A stretch of 64,000 nt of DNA from Candidatus Manganitrophus morganii (GCA_021651055.1 JAJHOH010000001.1:558001-622000); one strand, 5' to 3'. Counted from the stretch's first letter, positions 34,099 to 42,900 are shown. The notes: a model not told the origin generated them from the sequence alone. A program made the numbers and translations.

Positions 34099-35235
34099 TT
34101 ATCCCTTCCGCTCAGAGATCGGCAGATACGCCCGGTCGTGCTCTCCCTCATAGATCTCGGTGGGACGGAAGATGTGGTTGTCTTTCACCTGCTCAATCCA
34201 ATGGGCCAGCCAGCCGACCACCCGTGCCATCGCGAAGATCGGGGTGAAGAAGTCGGTCTCGATCCCCATTTTCTGGTAAAGAATTCCCGAGTAGAAGTCG
34301 ACGTTCGCATAGACCTTTTTAGAGGCAAGGTACTCTTCGCCGATCTTCTCGACCTCGACCGCCACCTCGTAAAGGGGCGATTTGCCGTAATGCTCGAACA
34401 GGCGTTTGGCCAGGCGCTGTAAGATGATCGCGCGGGGGTCCTTGACCTTGTATTCGCGATGCCCCAACCCCATGATCCGCTGCTTGGCTTTGACCTTTGC
34501 TTCGATGTACGGCCGCACCCGATCGATCGAGCCGATCTCTTTCAGCATCGTAAGGACCTTTTCGTTCGCCCCCCCGTGAAGCGGCCCTTTCAGGGTTCCG
34601 ACGGCAGAGGAAACAACGGTATAAGGGTCGGCCAAGGTCGAAGCGGTCACCAGCCCGCTGAACGTCGAGGCGTTCATCGTATGCTCGGCGTGGAGAATGA
34701 GGCAGGTGTCGAAAATCTCCGACATCACCTTATCCGGGACCTTTTCGGTCAGCATATAGAGGAAATTTTCGGTGTAGTTGAGGTCGTCGCGCGGCTGGAT
34801 CTGATCGTCTCCGCGCCGTAGACGGGCATAAGCGGCGACGATGGTCGGAATTTTGGCGATCAGACGAACGGCCGAAAGATATTGAGTTTGTTCATCCTGG
34901 ACATTCTTATCGGGATAGAACATCCCAAGCGCCGCGACCGCCGCCTGAAGCGCATCCATCGGGTGACCGTTGTCGGGAAGACATTTGATCAGATCGGTAA
35001 TGCGGTATTTGATCCGCCGGTGCACGCGGAGGTCTTTGTCGAACTTCTCAAGCTGGGTGGGGGTCGGCAGGTTTCCGAAGAGGAGAAGGTAGGCCGTTTC
35101 GATGAAGTTGCTCCGCTCGGCCAGGGTCTCCAATCGAATCCCTCGGTACTCGAGAACCCCTTTGGTCCCATCCAGATAACTCACTTTGGACCGTGTCGCA
35201 GGAACCCCCGCCAATCCCGGTGAATAGTCGCTCAT
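34099..35235 (-). CDS. gltA: citrate synthase
   Basis: 378 residues. It joins oxaloacetate and acetyl-CoA in the TCA cycle. The usual active-site segments are present: HAEHTMNASTFS with the conserved His, GPLHGGANEKVL, MGLGHREYKVKDPRA and a late Asp in YANVDFYSGILY. The compact size is that of the dimeric type I citrate synthases. It starts about 80 bp to the right-hand (5') side of repeat array A, so the array may affect its expression. Confidence 0.93.
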   Translation of the reverse strand: MSDYSPGLAGVPATRSKVSYLDGTKGVLEYRGIRLETLAERSNFIETAYLLLFGNLPTPTQLEKFDKDLRVHRRIKYRITDLIKCLPDNGHPMDALQAAVAALGMFYPDKNVQDEQTQYLSAVRLIAKIPTIVAAYARLRRGDDQIQPRDDLNYTENFLYMLTEKVPDKVMSEIFDTCLILHAEHTMNASTFSGLVTASTLADPYTVVSSAVGTLKGPLHGGANEKVLTMLKEIGSIDRVRPYIEAKVKAKQRIMGLGHREYKVKDPRAIILQRLAKRLFEHYGKSPLYEVAVEVEKIGEEYLASKKVYANVDFYSGILYQKMGIETDFFTPIFAMARVVGWLAHWIEQVKDNHIFRPTEIYEGEHDRAYLPISERKG

Positions 35236-35313
35236 CAGTCTCCTCCGCGTAGAATTTCAGTGATTGTATTTTATTCTAGCGGATTTAGGAGATTCGGTAA
35301 AGTGGGAGAGAGC

Positions 35314-35450
35314 AGGGTGTAGGGGGCAGGGTGATAGAGGCTAGGGTGATAGGGGGCAGGGGGTAGGGTGTAGGGAAAGAAGAGAAGAGAAATAGTAATA
35401 GAGGGTTGAATCTTTAACTACACCCTATCACCCTACCCCCTACACCCTAT
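35314..35450. repeat. inverted G-rich repeat array, copy A
   Basis: Left arm 35314-35375 is a tandem of AGGGTGTAGGG, AGGGTGATAG and GGGGCAGGGGGTAGGG units. Right arm 35418-35450 is the reverse complement type (CTACACCCTATCACCCTACC...). Together they form a large stem with a loop of about 40 bp. The rlmI stop codon lies within 4 bp of the right arm. No gene is inside. Same family as 39924-40354 and 45577-45667. Confidence 0.75.
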
Positions 35451-35453
35451 TTT

Positions 35454-36626
35454 TTAGAGCACCTGCAGGACGGCGCATTTGAGATATTCGGTTTCGGGCA
35501 GGGGTAAGAGCACCGGGTGATCTTTGGCCTGTGAGCGGAGCGTCACCAATCGGAGCGTTCTTCCGACGTCTCGCGCCGCATCGAGGAGGATCTCCCGAAA
35601 CCGCCCCTCCGAAAGGTGATACGAGCAGGAACAGGTCACCAGAAACCCTCCCGGACGAAGGAGTTTCATCGCACGAAGATTGATTTCCTTATAACCGCGA
35701 ACCGCGTTTTCAATCTCTTTCCGGCGCTTCACGAAGGAAGGGGGATCGAGGATGATACAATCGTACTGTCTTCCCTCCCCTTCCTGCGCTTTTAAGAGAT
35801 CAAAGACATTACCGGCCTCGAATCGGCATCGCGACTCGAAACCATTGCGCGCCGCGTTCCGGCGTGCGAGATCGAGAGCCCCCTCCGAGGCATCGATCCC
35901 GATCACCCCCTTGGCGCCGAATCGGGCCGCATGCACCGACCACCCCCCCGTGTAACAGAAAGTATCGAGCACTTCTCCCCCGGCAACGAGCCCCTCCAAC
36001 TGAAGGTAATTTTCGGATTGATCCAAAAAGAATCCGGTCTTTTGGCCTTCCAATAGATCGATCTCAAAGGCAAGGCCGTTCTTCAAGATCACAACGGGCG
36101 GCTCCAGTTTCCCGGAAAGGACCTTCCGCTCGACAGGAAGCCCCTCTAGGGCGCGAGAAGGAATATCGTTGCGGGCGACGATCGCCTGAGGGGAGAAAAG
36201 CAACTCGATCGCAGCAAGGATCGATTCGGTATGCCGCTCCATCCCGGCGGTCAAGACCTGAATGACGATATAGGATCCATATCGATCGACAATCAGCCCG
36301 GGGAGGAGGTCCGCCTCGCTGTAAACAACCCGATAACTCTCTTCCCCGGCATAAAACCGTTTTCGGTAAGCGTCGGCGCTCGCGATCTTTCTTAGGAAAA
36401 AGTCGCCGTCGATTTTCTCCCGTTCCCGAGAGAGAATACGGACCGAAATCACCGATTTCGGATTACAATACCCGATCGCGATAAACCTCCCCTTTGGATC
36501 GACGAGTTCCACCAGCTCTCCGGGCGGGAAATCGAGCGGGAGCTTCGGCAATTCGTTCCGATAGATCCAGGGGTGCCCCTGTATGACGCGGGTGGCAACT
36601 GTTTTATTTAAGCGAAATGATTCCAT
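35454..36626 (-). CDS. rlmI: 23S rRNA (cytosine-5) methyltransferase, RlmI type
   Basis: 390 residues. An N-terminal PUA domain (LNKTVATRVIQGHPWIYRNEL..., about 1-75) precedes the methyltransferase domain with LDTFCYTGGWSVHAARFGA (motif I), VIGIDASEGAL, and IILDPPSF (motif IV). CSCSYHL, near residue 340, is a nearly complete catalytic motif VI. RlmI methylates C1962 of 23S rRNA in E. coli. It ends immediately beside repeat array A. Confidence 0.9.
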   Translation of the reverse strand: MESFRLNKTVATRVIQGHPWIYRNELPKLPLDFPPGELVELVDPKGRFIAIGYCNPKSVISVRILSREREKIDGDFFLRKIASADAYRKRFYAGEESYRVVYSEADLLPGLIVDRYGSYIVIQVLTAGMERHTESILAAIELLFSPQAIVARNDIPSRALEGLPVERKVLSGKLEPPVVILKNGLAFEIDLLEGQKTGFFLDQSENYLQLEGLVAGGEVLDTFCYTGGWSVHAARFGAKGVIGIDASEGALDLARRNAARNGFESRCRFEAGNVFDLLKAQEGEGRQYDCIILDPPSFVKRRKEIENAVRGYKEINLRAMKLLRPGGFLVTCSCSYHLSEGRFREILLDAARDVGRTLRLVTLRSQAKDHPVLLPLPETEYLKCAVLQVL

Positions 36627-36734
36627 GGAACGCTAGCCTACAAGATAAAGGGGGGAAGATGCAAGAACCGTTATTTGAAATCGGGAGGGCGAATCGCTTC
36701 CGGTCGCATCCCGGTTCATTCACTTTCTAAACGG

Positions 36735-36770
36735 AGAGGGCCGGATAACCCGACGGTTACCCGGCCCTCT
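36735..36770. terminator. terminator-like hairpin behind the PEP-CTERM genes
   Basis: AGAGGGCCGG at 36735-36744 pairs with CCGGCCCTCT at 36761-36770, extended by an inner AACC/GGTT stem. It lies 30 bp past the stop of the second PEP-CTERM gene and before rlmI. The T-run is short on the minus strand, so strength is uncertain. Confidence 0.55.
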
Positions 36771-36799
36771 TTCATTTACGAAAATCTTTACTAAAAATA

Positions 36800-37489
36800 T
36801 TATCGCTTGATCGCCAGCTTCTTACGGCCCCAGATTGCGAAACCGGCCAAACCCGATCCGAGAAGCAAGAGACTGCCCGGCTCCGGCACTTCCGAAACGC
36901 TGAGCGCTCCTCCCCCTTGTGTTCCGGAGAAAGCAACCCCGCTGGCTGTAGGAGAGGTTCCGAAGAAGATCTCCACCTGGGCAAGCGATCCGCCGGCGGC
37001 CGGAAGATTGAAGTCAAGCGCGGCAGCCAGGTCGGCATCAAGATAAGAAATGTCGAGGAGTCCACCGAACGAGGAGGCGTACACGGGCGAAGAACCGGTG
37101 CAGCAGTTGAATGTCGAGTTATTTGCGAAGTCCCCCTGCATGAGAAGAACCGAGCCCGACCCGACATTTCCATAGATCGTCAACGATCCGCCCGCTGCGT
37201 AGACATTCTGAAAGCTAGTCCCCGTCGATCCGCCGCCGATGTAGTTGCCGGTAGCGAAGTCAAGATCCCCGCCTGTAATAGAGAGGGTCGTCGAACCATT
37301 TCCGACCGCCGTCACCGCCCCGTTTGTCGTCGTAAACGCGCTATCTCCCCCCCCGTAAGAGACCGTCCCGCCAAAGCCTAAGTTAAAGACGATGGGGACC
37401 GCCATCGCCGGAATGCTGGAAAACCCGACGAAGAGGGCGAACAAGGCCACGATCACGGCCGCTTTCTTCATTTTTCTGAAATCCTTCAT
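36800..37489 (-). CDS. PEP-CTERM sorting-domain protein, paralogue 2
   Basis: About 229 residues; start ATG 37489 is preferred because AGGGGAA lies upstream, though 37516 and 37471 are possible. The signal peptide ends at AMA. The mature beta-rich domain contains a pair of adjacent cysteines (FNCCTGSSP) and ends with the sorting signal VPEPGSLLLLGSGLAGFAIW plus basic GRKKLAIKR. PEP-CTERM proteins are cleaved by an exosortase and linked to exopolysaccharide secretion. It is a tandem duplicate of the gene at 37562 and is probably cotranscribed from the same sigma-54 promoter. No exosortase lies in the window. Confidence 0.88.
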   Translation of the reverse strand: MKDFRKMKKAAVIVALFALFVGFSSIPAMAVPIVFNLGFGGTVSYGGGDSAFTTTNGAVTAVGNGSTTLSITGGDLDFATGNYIGGGSTGTSFQNVYAAGGSLTIYGNVGSGSVLLMQGDFANNSTFNCCTGSSPVYASSFGGLLDISYLDADLAAALDFNLPAAGGSLAQVEIFFGTSPTASGVAFSGTQGGGALSVSEVPEPGSLLLLGSGLAGFAIWGRKKLAIKR

Positions 37490-37561
37490 ATTTAAGATTC
37501 CCCTGTTTTGTTTCATCTGTTTTTGTTTCTTTACTGTTTGTTTCTTACCGTGGGTCCGGAC

Positions 37562-38272
37562 TTACTTTGTCTGAACCAGACTTCCCTTCAGCCTGCGACC
37601 CCAAATCCCGATCGCGATCATTCCGAAACCGAGCAACAAAAGGGTCGTCGGTTCGGGAACCACCGCCGTATCGGTGACCGCCACGGCTCCTCCGCCCTGC
37701 GTTCCTGAGAAGGCCGTTCCGGAAGTCGTGGGCGAGGCGCCGAAGAAGATCTGGACCTGGGCAACCGATCCGCCGATCGGGGGGTTGTTAAAGTTCAGCG
37801 CCGCAGCCAGCGTCGGATCGACGTAGGCGATATCGAGAAGGCCGCTGAAAGAAGAGACCAGAACCGGCGAGCTCCCCGAGCAGCAAGCGAATGTGGAGGT
37901 ATCGGCGAAGTCGGCCTGCATGAGAAGAACCGAGCCCGACCCGACATCTCCGTAGATCGTCACCGATCCGCCCGCTGCATAGACGTTCTCAAACCCGGTC
38001 GCCGTCGCACCGCCGCCGATCAGGTTTCCGGTGGCGAAGTCGATGTCCCCGCCTGCAATGGCGAGGGTCGTCGAACCATTTCCGACCGAGGTCACCGCCC
38101 CGTTCGTCGTCATAAACGCACTCTCCCCGCCCGCGTAAGAGACCGTCCCGCCGTATCCCAAGTTAAACACGATGGGAACCGCCAGCGCAGGGGAGCTGAA
38201 GAGCAATGTGAGCGAAGATAACAAGAGCGCACTCAAGATTGCCATCCGGAATTTCCGCTTTAGATTCATCAT
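37562..38272 (-). CDS. PEP-CTERM sorting-domain protein, paralogue 1
   Basis: 236 residues. The signal peptide (about 1-31) ends ALA before VPIVFNLGYGGTVSYAGG, a segment shared almost residue for residue with the next gene. The CC pair appears as FACCSGSSP. The tail is VPEPTTLLLLGFGMIAIGIW followed by GRRLKGS. It is the promoter-proximal member of the tandem pair, 55 bp behind a sigma-54 promoter element. Secreted and processed at the inner membrane by exosortase, inferred from the tail. The exact cargo role is unknown. Confidence 0.9.
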   Translation of the reverse strand: MMNLKRKFRMAILSALLLSSLTLLFSSPALAVPIVFNLGYGGTVSYAGGESAFMTTNGAVTSVGNGSTTLAIAGGDIDFATGNLIGGGATATGFENVYAAGGSVTIYGDVGSGSVLLMQADFADTSTFACCSGSSPVLVSSFSGLLDIAYVDPTLAAALNFNNPPIGGSVAQVQIFFGASPTTSGTAFSGTQGGGAVAVTDTAVVPEPTTLLLLGFGMIAIGIWGRRLKGSLVQTK

Positions 38273-38326
38273 TTCGATTCCTTGCCTAGTTTGATTGTTT
38301 GTTTATCTAAACTCGGGGACACTAAG

Positions 38327-38342
38327 AGCAAAGCACATGCCA
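38327..38342 (-). promoter_or_regulatory. sigma-54 promoter of the PEP-CTERM genes
   Basis: Read on the minus strand: TGGCATGTGCTTTGCT, with GG and GC at the exact -24/-12 spacing of the RpoN consensus TGGCAC-N5-TTGC. It stands 55 bp before ATG 38272. PrsR carries the GAFTGA sigma-54 contact motif, so promoter and activator agree. Confidence 0.85.
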
Positions 38343-38448
38343 CACAGCAATATGGAAAAAACATTATACCTAAGACATTGATTTTTAAAATATAATTTAC
38401 TCTCTTCACCTCGAACACTTTCGAAGGATTTTAAACCCGGAAGTGAGA

Positions 38449-38465
38449 GTGTCAACTTTTCCGTC
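38449..38465 (+). promoter_or_regulatory. upstream activator box 1 (likely PrsR site)
   Basis: GTGTCAACTTTTCCGTC, about 110 bp upstream of the sigma-54 promoter. It differs at one base from the box at 38548-38564. Paired upstream sites are what a sigma-54 enhancer-binding protein needs. Confidence 0.65.
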
Positions 38466-38547
38466 TCTTAGGAATCGATTTAGAAAGGGGCTTTATAATA
38501 ATTTCTTTAAAAATCAGTTACATCGGATAAATAAGGGGAAGGAAGAG

Positions 38548-38564
38548 GTGTCAACTTTTCGGTC
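38548..38564 (+). promoter_or_regulatory. upstream activator box 2 (likely PrsR site)
   Basis: GTGTCAACTTTTCGGTC, 99 bp from box 1 and about 8 bp outside the prsR stop codon. Same strand and one mismatch. Confidence 0.65.
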
Positions 38565-38571
38565 GGCGGTC

Positions 38572-39969
38572 TTACGTTCGATCGATTTTGTGCTTTGAAA
38601 GAATATCGTGGAGGGCCTGCCGTGAAATTCCAAGGACGGATGCCGCCTGGGTGACATTTCCCCCCAGACGCGCCAATGCCTGCTCTACTAACTCCCGCTC
38701 CAGCTTTTCTCTTGCCACCTTGAGCCTGGGAAGGGGCGCGGCTTCATTCGGTACGGCCAATTCCAGGTCTTCCGGGGCTAAATGAACCCCGTCGGTCATC
38801 ACGACCCCCCTCCTGACCTTGTTTTCCAGTTCACGGACGTTGCCGGGCCAGGAATGGGCCGTGAGCGCCTCAACGGCCGCAGGGGTTAACCCTTTGACCT
38901 TCTTCCCCGTTTCTTCCGAAAAACGGGCGATGAAGGCACGGGTGAGAACGAGAAGATCCCCGTTTCGCTCACGTAACGGGGGAACCGAAATAGAAACGAC
39001 CCCTAACCGATAAAAAAGGTCTTCTCGGAAAGCGCCGCTCGCCATCCTCTCCTTCAGATCGCGATTTGTCGCGGCAATCACCCTCGCGTCGATATGAAGA
39101 CTCTCCCTTCCGCCAACCCGCTCAATCGTCTTCTCCTGAAGAAAACGGAGCAGCTTCACCTGAAGGCCCAATCCAAGCTCTCCGATTTCGTCCAGAAAAA
39201 GGGTCCCCCCCGCCGCATATTCGATCCGGCCCTTCCGCTGCGCGTGCGCCCCCGTGAACGCCCCCTTTTCATGGCCGAAGAGCTCGCTTTCCAAGAGGTT
39301 CTCCGGAATCGCGCCGCAATTGATCGCGATAAAAGGACCGGCCTTCCGGGCGCTATGCTGATGGATCGATTGAGCGACCAGCTCTTTCCCGGTGCCACTC
39401 TCGCCGGTAATGAGAACAGGGATATCGGTCGTTGAAACTTTGCGGATCGTCGCGTAGAGCCCTTCCATCACCCGGCTGGTGCCGATCATCCCTCCCTCCT
39501 GGGTCGGGCGTTTCTTTAATTGACGATTCTCCTCTTCCAACTGAAAGAGGTGAATCGCCCGCCGGAGGGTTACCCGGATCTCGTCGAGATCGATCGGCTT
39601 GGTGAAGAAATCATAGGCCCCTTGCTCGATCGCCTTGAGGGCATTCGCCCGGTCGGAGTTGCCGCTGACAATGACAATTTTGACCCGGGGGTCGATCTCC
39701 AGCATTTCGGAGAGGGCCAGCAACCCCTCCGTCGCCTCTCGGGGATGAGGCGCCAGGCCGAGGTCGAGGGTCACCACCGGAGGGAGCTCCCGCCGGAAAA
39801 GATCGATCGCGCCCCTTCGGTTCTCGGCCAAAAAAATCTCATACTCGTCGGCCAGGGCCCATTTCATCTGTTGGCGGATCGTCTCATCATCATCGACGAT
39901 GAGGATCTTCGGACGAGATGAACCAGGGGGTAGGGGGCTGGGTGTAGGGGGTAGGGTCGATGATGACAT
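38572..39969 (-). CDS. prsR: PEP-CTERM-box sigma-54 response regulator PrsR
   Basis: 465 residues. Receiver domain (about 20-140, [29 protein letters not shown]), AAA+ domain (about 165-395) with Walker [13 protein letters not shown], the GAFTGA loop KGAFTGAH that contacts sigma-54, and Walker [12 protein letters not shown] Fis-type helix-turn-helix follows at the end ([20 protein letters not shown]). Residues 5-16 ([12 protein letters not shown]) are encoded by the left arm of a repeat element and are not expected in the family. Next to prsK but separated from it by a four-helix-bundle gene. Confidence 0.92.
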   Translation of the reverse strand: MSSSTLPPTPSPLPPGSSRPKILIVDDDETIRQQMKWALADEYEIFLAENRRGAIDLFRRELPPVVTLDLGLAPHPREATEGLLALSEMLEIDPRVKIVIVSGNSDRANALKAIEQGAYDFFTKPIDLDEIRVTLRRAIHLFQLEEENRQLKKRPTQEGGMIGTSRVMEGLYATIRKVSTTDIPVLITGESGTGKELVAQSIHQHSARKAGPFIAINCGAIPENLLESELFGHEKGAFTGAHAQRKGRIEYAAGGTLFLDEIGELGLGLQVKLLRFLQEKTIERVGGRESLHIDARVIAATNRDLKERMASGAFREDLFYRLGVVSISVPPLRERNGDLLVLTRAFIARFSEETGKKVKGLTPAAVEALTAHSWPGNVRELENKVRRGVVMTDGVHLAPEDLELAVPNEAAPLPRLKVAREKLERELVEQALARLGGNVTQAASVLGISRQALHDILSKHKIDRT

Positions 39970-40354
39970 ACTATTTTTGCCCCTTTGACAAAGAGTCGAT
40001 CAGGCTGCTCAACATTTTGGATATTTCTTCCTGGAGTGAGTATAATGCATCGAAATTTTCGGGATCGATCATTTTCAGATCTTTAGATAATGACAACAAC
40101 GTCTCGAGTTCACCGCAGGAACCTAAAGCGACATGTAAAAACTGGATGTATTCTTTTCGTCCTCTTCTTCGGTATCCTTCCGCAATATTGCAAGGGATGG
40201 AAACGACCGCCCGCCTCATCTGAGAGATTAAACCAAACTTCTCCTCGGAGGGAAAAGCATACGTCGCTTGATACACGCGCAAAGAAAGCGCATACCCCTT
40301 CTGATAAACAACCAAGTCTTTATAACTTTTTATCTTTCCCACCCCCTACACCCT
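39924..40354. mobile_element. repeat-flanked four-helix-bundle unit, copy B
   Basis: G-rich arm 39924-39957 (GGGTGTAGGGGGTAGGG type) and C-rich arm 40338-40354 (CCACCCCCTACACCCT) face each other around the four-helix-bundle gene. The left arm encodes residues 5-16 of PrsR. The prsK stop codon TAG lies inside the right arm. Read as an element, it was inserted at the prsK/prsR junction. Arms A and C elsewhere lack the gene. Confidence 0.6.
39971..40342 (-). CDS. four-helix-bundle protein (S23/IVP family)
   Basis: 123 residues: SYKDLVVYQKGYALSLRVYQAT, FGLISQMRRAVVSIPCNIAEGYRR, EYIQFLHVALGSCGELETLLSLS, and a final helix. These are the four helices of the 23S rRNA intervening-sequence protein family (also found as Avd beside diversity-generating retroelements). 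No reverse transcriptase or 23S gene is nearby. It shares the prsK/prsR orientation and is embedded in the repeat arms. Its biochemical role is unknown. Confidence 0.88.
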   Translation of the reverse strand: MGKIKSYKDLVVYQKGYALSLRVYQATYAFPSEEKFGLISQMRRAVVSIPCNIAEGYRRRGRKEYIQFLHVALGSCGELETLLSLSKDLKMIDPENFDALYSLQEEISKMLSSLIDSLSKGQK

Positions 40355-42466
40355 GTCTTTTCGCCCCACCGGCAGGATCACCCGAAAAGTGGTCCCGACC
40401 CCCTCCTCGCTCTCCACTTCGATTTTACCGTGATGCGCTTCCACAATTTTCTTCGTATGAAACAGACCGATCCCGAGCCCCTGACTCTTTGTGGTTTGAA
40501 ACGGCTGGAAAAGAGAGCGCTCGATAAATTGTTTCGAGATGCCGCAACCGTTATCGCTGACGGAGAAAACGACGCACTCTTCCGTCCGGTCGGTCTCGAT
40601 CCGGATAACCCCCTTTTGGTCGGCCGCTTCGTTTGCATTGAGGATAAGATTCACGATCACCTTCTGGACCTGGTCGGGATCGATCATGCACTTCGGCAAC
40701 GTCTGAAGGTTTTTCTCCACCGTCGATTTGACCGATCCATTCATCCCTCCCAGGGTGGAGGCGACCAATTCATTTAGATCGACTTCAACACACTGCAGCT
40801 CCATTTTTTTCGTCAAAAGGGAGAGCCGGCTGCACATGTCGTTCATTTTGGAGACGCTCTGGGAGATCACCCGCAGCGCATCGCTTCTAAATTCGGGATT
40901 ATCAAAATGGGCCGGCAGATTCCGCATCGTGAGCGAAAGCATCGATGCCAAATTTTTTAAGTCATGGATGAAAAAGGCCGAGAGGCTCTGAAACGCTTCC
41001 ATTTCTTTTGCTTTTAAAAGTTGCTCCGTCAGCTTCACATTCAGGAGACTCCCCGCCGCCTGATCGGCGATGGTTTTCAATAAATCGGCATCTTCCACCG
41101 AAAACCGCTCCTTGGTTACACGATGATTCAGGGTCATTACCCCCAGCAGTTTTCGGTTGGAGATGAGCGGAACGCAATAGCTGACTCGGGTCTTTTCAAA
41201 ATAACTTCCCTCCGCTTCTTTCAACCCCCTCAATTTTTCGTCTTTGGTTGAATCCAAATCAAACGGCACCGGGTGGGTGTTGATAAATGAGAGAAGCTCA
41301 TCCCATATTTTACCCTTATTTTTCAAATCCAGGATCCGGGCGTCGGAAAACACAGTAGACCCCCCGAAATAAATCAGGTTGGAACCCTCATCGACCAACC
41401 AGATCGTCACGGAGGGGGCGCCGAACGCTTCCGAAACCATCTTTGATACCGCGGAGCAAAGATCGTTTACATTCATCAACGAAGTGGTCTGTTGGGTAAA
41501 TGCCGTCCACTCCTTGCGATAATCGTAACGCGGCTGATAGAAGTTCCGGCTGATAAATCGCTTTAGCTCTTGCCGCAACTGATCGGAAAGAAGGATGGCC
41601 GTTAGGGCAAGGAGCGAAACAAAAACGAAAAAGGTGCCCAGGGGAATGGCCTGGTTCCCCCCAAAATAAGCGATCGCCTTCGCAAGGATACCGACCGTCA
41701 GAAGATAGGCCCCGACCACCACGACGGTAATTGAGTTGTAAAGCAATGTGCGTGAGAAATAAATATCGACATTGAGGAAGCGATTACGCAGGAGGGAGAG
41801 GATAATCAGGATATTCGCCACCAGAACTGCAAAAGAATTGATCGATTCCATCCCCGAATTAATTAATGAAAAGAGAAGGGTATGACTGACCGTATAAATT
41901 TGAACGGCAAAGAGCCCCCCGATCCCCAGGAGCATAAATTTGACCTGCCACCGCTTATTCCCCGTGGAAGCCCGGAGAGTCCCCTCCAGATTCATCAGTA
42001 TTACTACGGAAGCCAAAAGATAGAAAAGGTAAAAGGTATAACCGGACCATCCAAGCCGGACGATGGGAGATCCCCCTTCCTCCGGAAAAGCGGACACCAA
42101 GAGTGATTCCCTAAATAATACTGTCATTGAAAGCGGGAAGGTCAGAGAGAAGAGGATAAACCACTTCCACTTTGCCACCAGCTCTTTGTAATTCGAACGA
42201 CCGAAACTGAGGCTAAACAAAAACCAGCTTCCGGGAAGCATACTGGCCGCTGTCAGCCCCCAGGCGCCCCAATCGACCCTTTCCGAGGGAAGGGGGGTTC
42301 CCATCGCCATTCCGACGAAAAGCTCTTTAAAAGCCAGGGCGATCATCCCGAAAGAAAATACCCGGTGGACAAAGGATCGCCTGTCCTCAAGGAAGATGAA
42401 CAGCGCCAACCCGATACAGAGAAGGGCATTCAATAACGGGATAAAAGAGGGAAATATCATCATCAC
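40346..42466 (-). CDS. prsK: PEP-CTERM system histidine kinase PrsK
   Basis: 706 residues. About eight or nine membrane helices occupy residues 1-285, then a GAF domain (about 325-470) and a histidine kinase core. The H-box is AFFIHDLKNLASML (around residue 500), the N-box NLILNANEAAD, followed by VSDNGCGIS and GLGIGLFHTKKIVEAHHGKIEVES. It is the expected partner of PrsR and controls PEP-CTERM genes through sigma-54 promoters. Its stop codon lies inside the repeat arm, so the last few residues (KDRV) may derive from the insertion. Confidence 0.9.
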   Translation of the reverse strand: MMMIFPSFIPLLNALLCIGLALFIFLEDRRSFVHRVFSFGMIALAFKELFVGMAMGTPLPSERVDWGAWGLTAASMLPGSWFLFSLSFGRSNYKELVAKWKWFILFSLTFPLSMTVLFRESLLVSAFPEEGGSPIVRLGWSGYTFYLFYLLASVVILMNLEGTLRASTGNKRWQVKFMLLGIGGLFAVQIYTVSHTLLFSLINSGMESINSFAVLVANILIILSLLRNRFLNVDIYFSRTLLYNSITVVVVGAYLLTVGILAKAIAYFGGNQAIPLGTFFVFVSLLALTAILLSDQLRQELKRFISRNFYQPRYDYRKEWTAFTQQTTSLMNVNDLCSAVSKMVSEAFGAPSVTIWLVDEGSNLIYFGGSTVFSDARILDLKNKGKIWDELLSFINTHPVPFDLDSTKDEKLRGLKEAEGSYFEKTRVSYCVPLISNRKLLGVMTLNHRVTKERFSVEDADLLKTIADQAAGSLLNVKLTEQLLKAKEMEAFQSLSAFFIHDLKNLASMLSLTMRNLPAHFDNPEFRSDALRVISQSVSKMNDMCSRLSLLTKKMELQCVEVDLNELVASTLGGMNGSVKSTVEKNLQTLPKCMIDPDQVQKVIVNLILNANEAADQKGVIRIETDRTEECVVFSVSDNGCGISKQFIERSLFQPFQTTKSQGLGIGLFHTKKIVEAHHGKIEVESEEGVGTTFRVILPVGRKDRV

Positions 42467-42628
42467 CTATTTTTTTAGAAATCAGAGTATTCTAGTAGAA
42501 ACTCGGGCGCGGCACAATCCCCTCAATCGGGGGGGGGTCCCTGGGTAATTGGCTCCACATCGGAGAGACAAAAAGAGGTTCCAGCCTTAAAAATGCCGTT
42601 TCCCGGCTCGAACACCCTCATATGGACC

Positions 42629-42713
42629 TGAGAACTCCTTCCATAATCATTGGATAGAATCTGTCCTCATGATCGACCCTTGAGAACTCCTTCCATAATC
42701 ATTGGATAGAATC
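42629..42713 (+). repeat. two 33-bp direct repeats with 52-bp period
   Basis: Copies at 42629-42661 and 42681-42713 are identical; each starts TGAGAACTCC. They lie just upstream of the riboswitch promoter, where they could be regulator sites. Confidence 0.7.
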
Positions 42714-42750
42714 CATTCTTTTCTCCATTCGTGTTTCACAGGCATGTCGC

Positions 42751-42778
42751 TTGCGTATACCGATACGCAACATACGAT
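42751..42778 (+). promoter_or_regulatory. probable sigma-70 promoter with overlapping palindrome
   Basis: TTGCGT, 16 bp, TACGAT; transcription would start near 42785, directly before the c-di-GMP aptamer. A hairpin GCGTAT/ATACGC overlaps the -35 box and could be an operator. Confidence 0.5.
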
Positions 42779-42787
42779 AGCAACTCG

Positions 42788-42900
42788 TGAAAAAGGGCAA
42801 ACTATCCGAGAGGGTAGGACGCAAAGCCAAGAGACCGATGAGTAGGGGATCCACTTCCCACGGTTCGTCTGGTTGCCATGACGATGCCGGCGCATCTTTA
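42788..42900 (+). ncRNA. cyclic di-GMP class I riboswitch (GEMM), aptamer
   Basis: The core elements are in order: GGGCAAAC, stem CTATCC-GAGA-GGGTAG, GGACGCAAAGCC, a second stem, then GGTTGCCATGA. An intrinsic terminator follows before the fibronectin-type gene. The structure is established for GEMM-I RNAs, which bind c-di-GMP. Whether binding promotes or blocks termination cannot be read from sequence alone. Confidence 0.85.

Noticed and set aside
35314-35450. CRISPR-like array
   Set aside because: Repeats are short, irregular and uninterrupted by unique spacers; the arms are inverted relative to each other.
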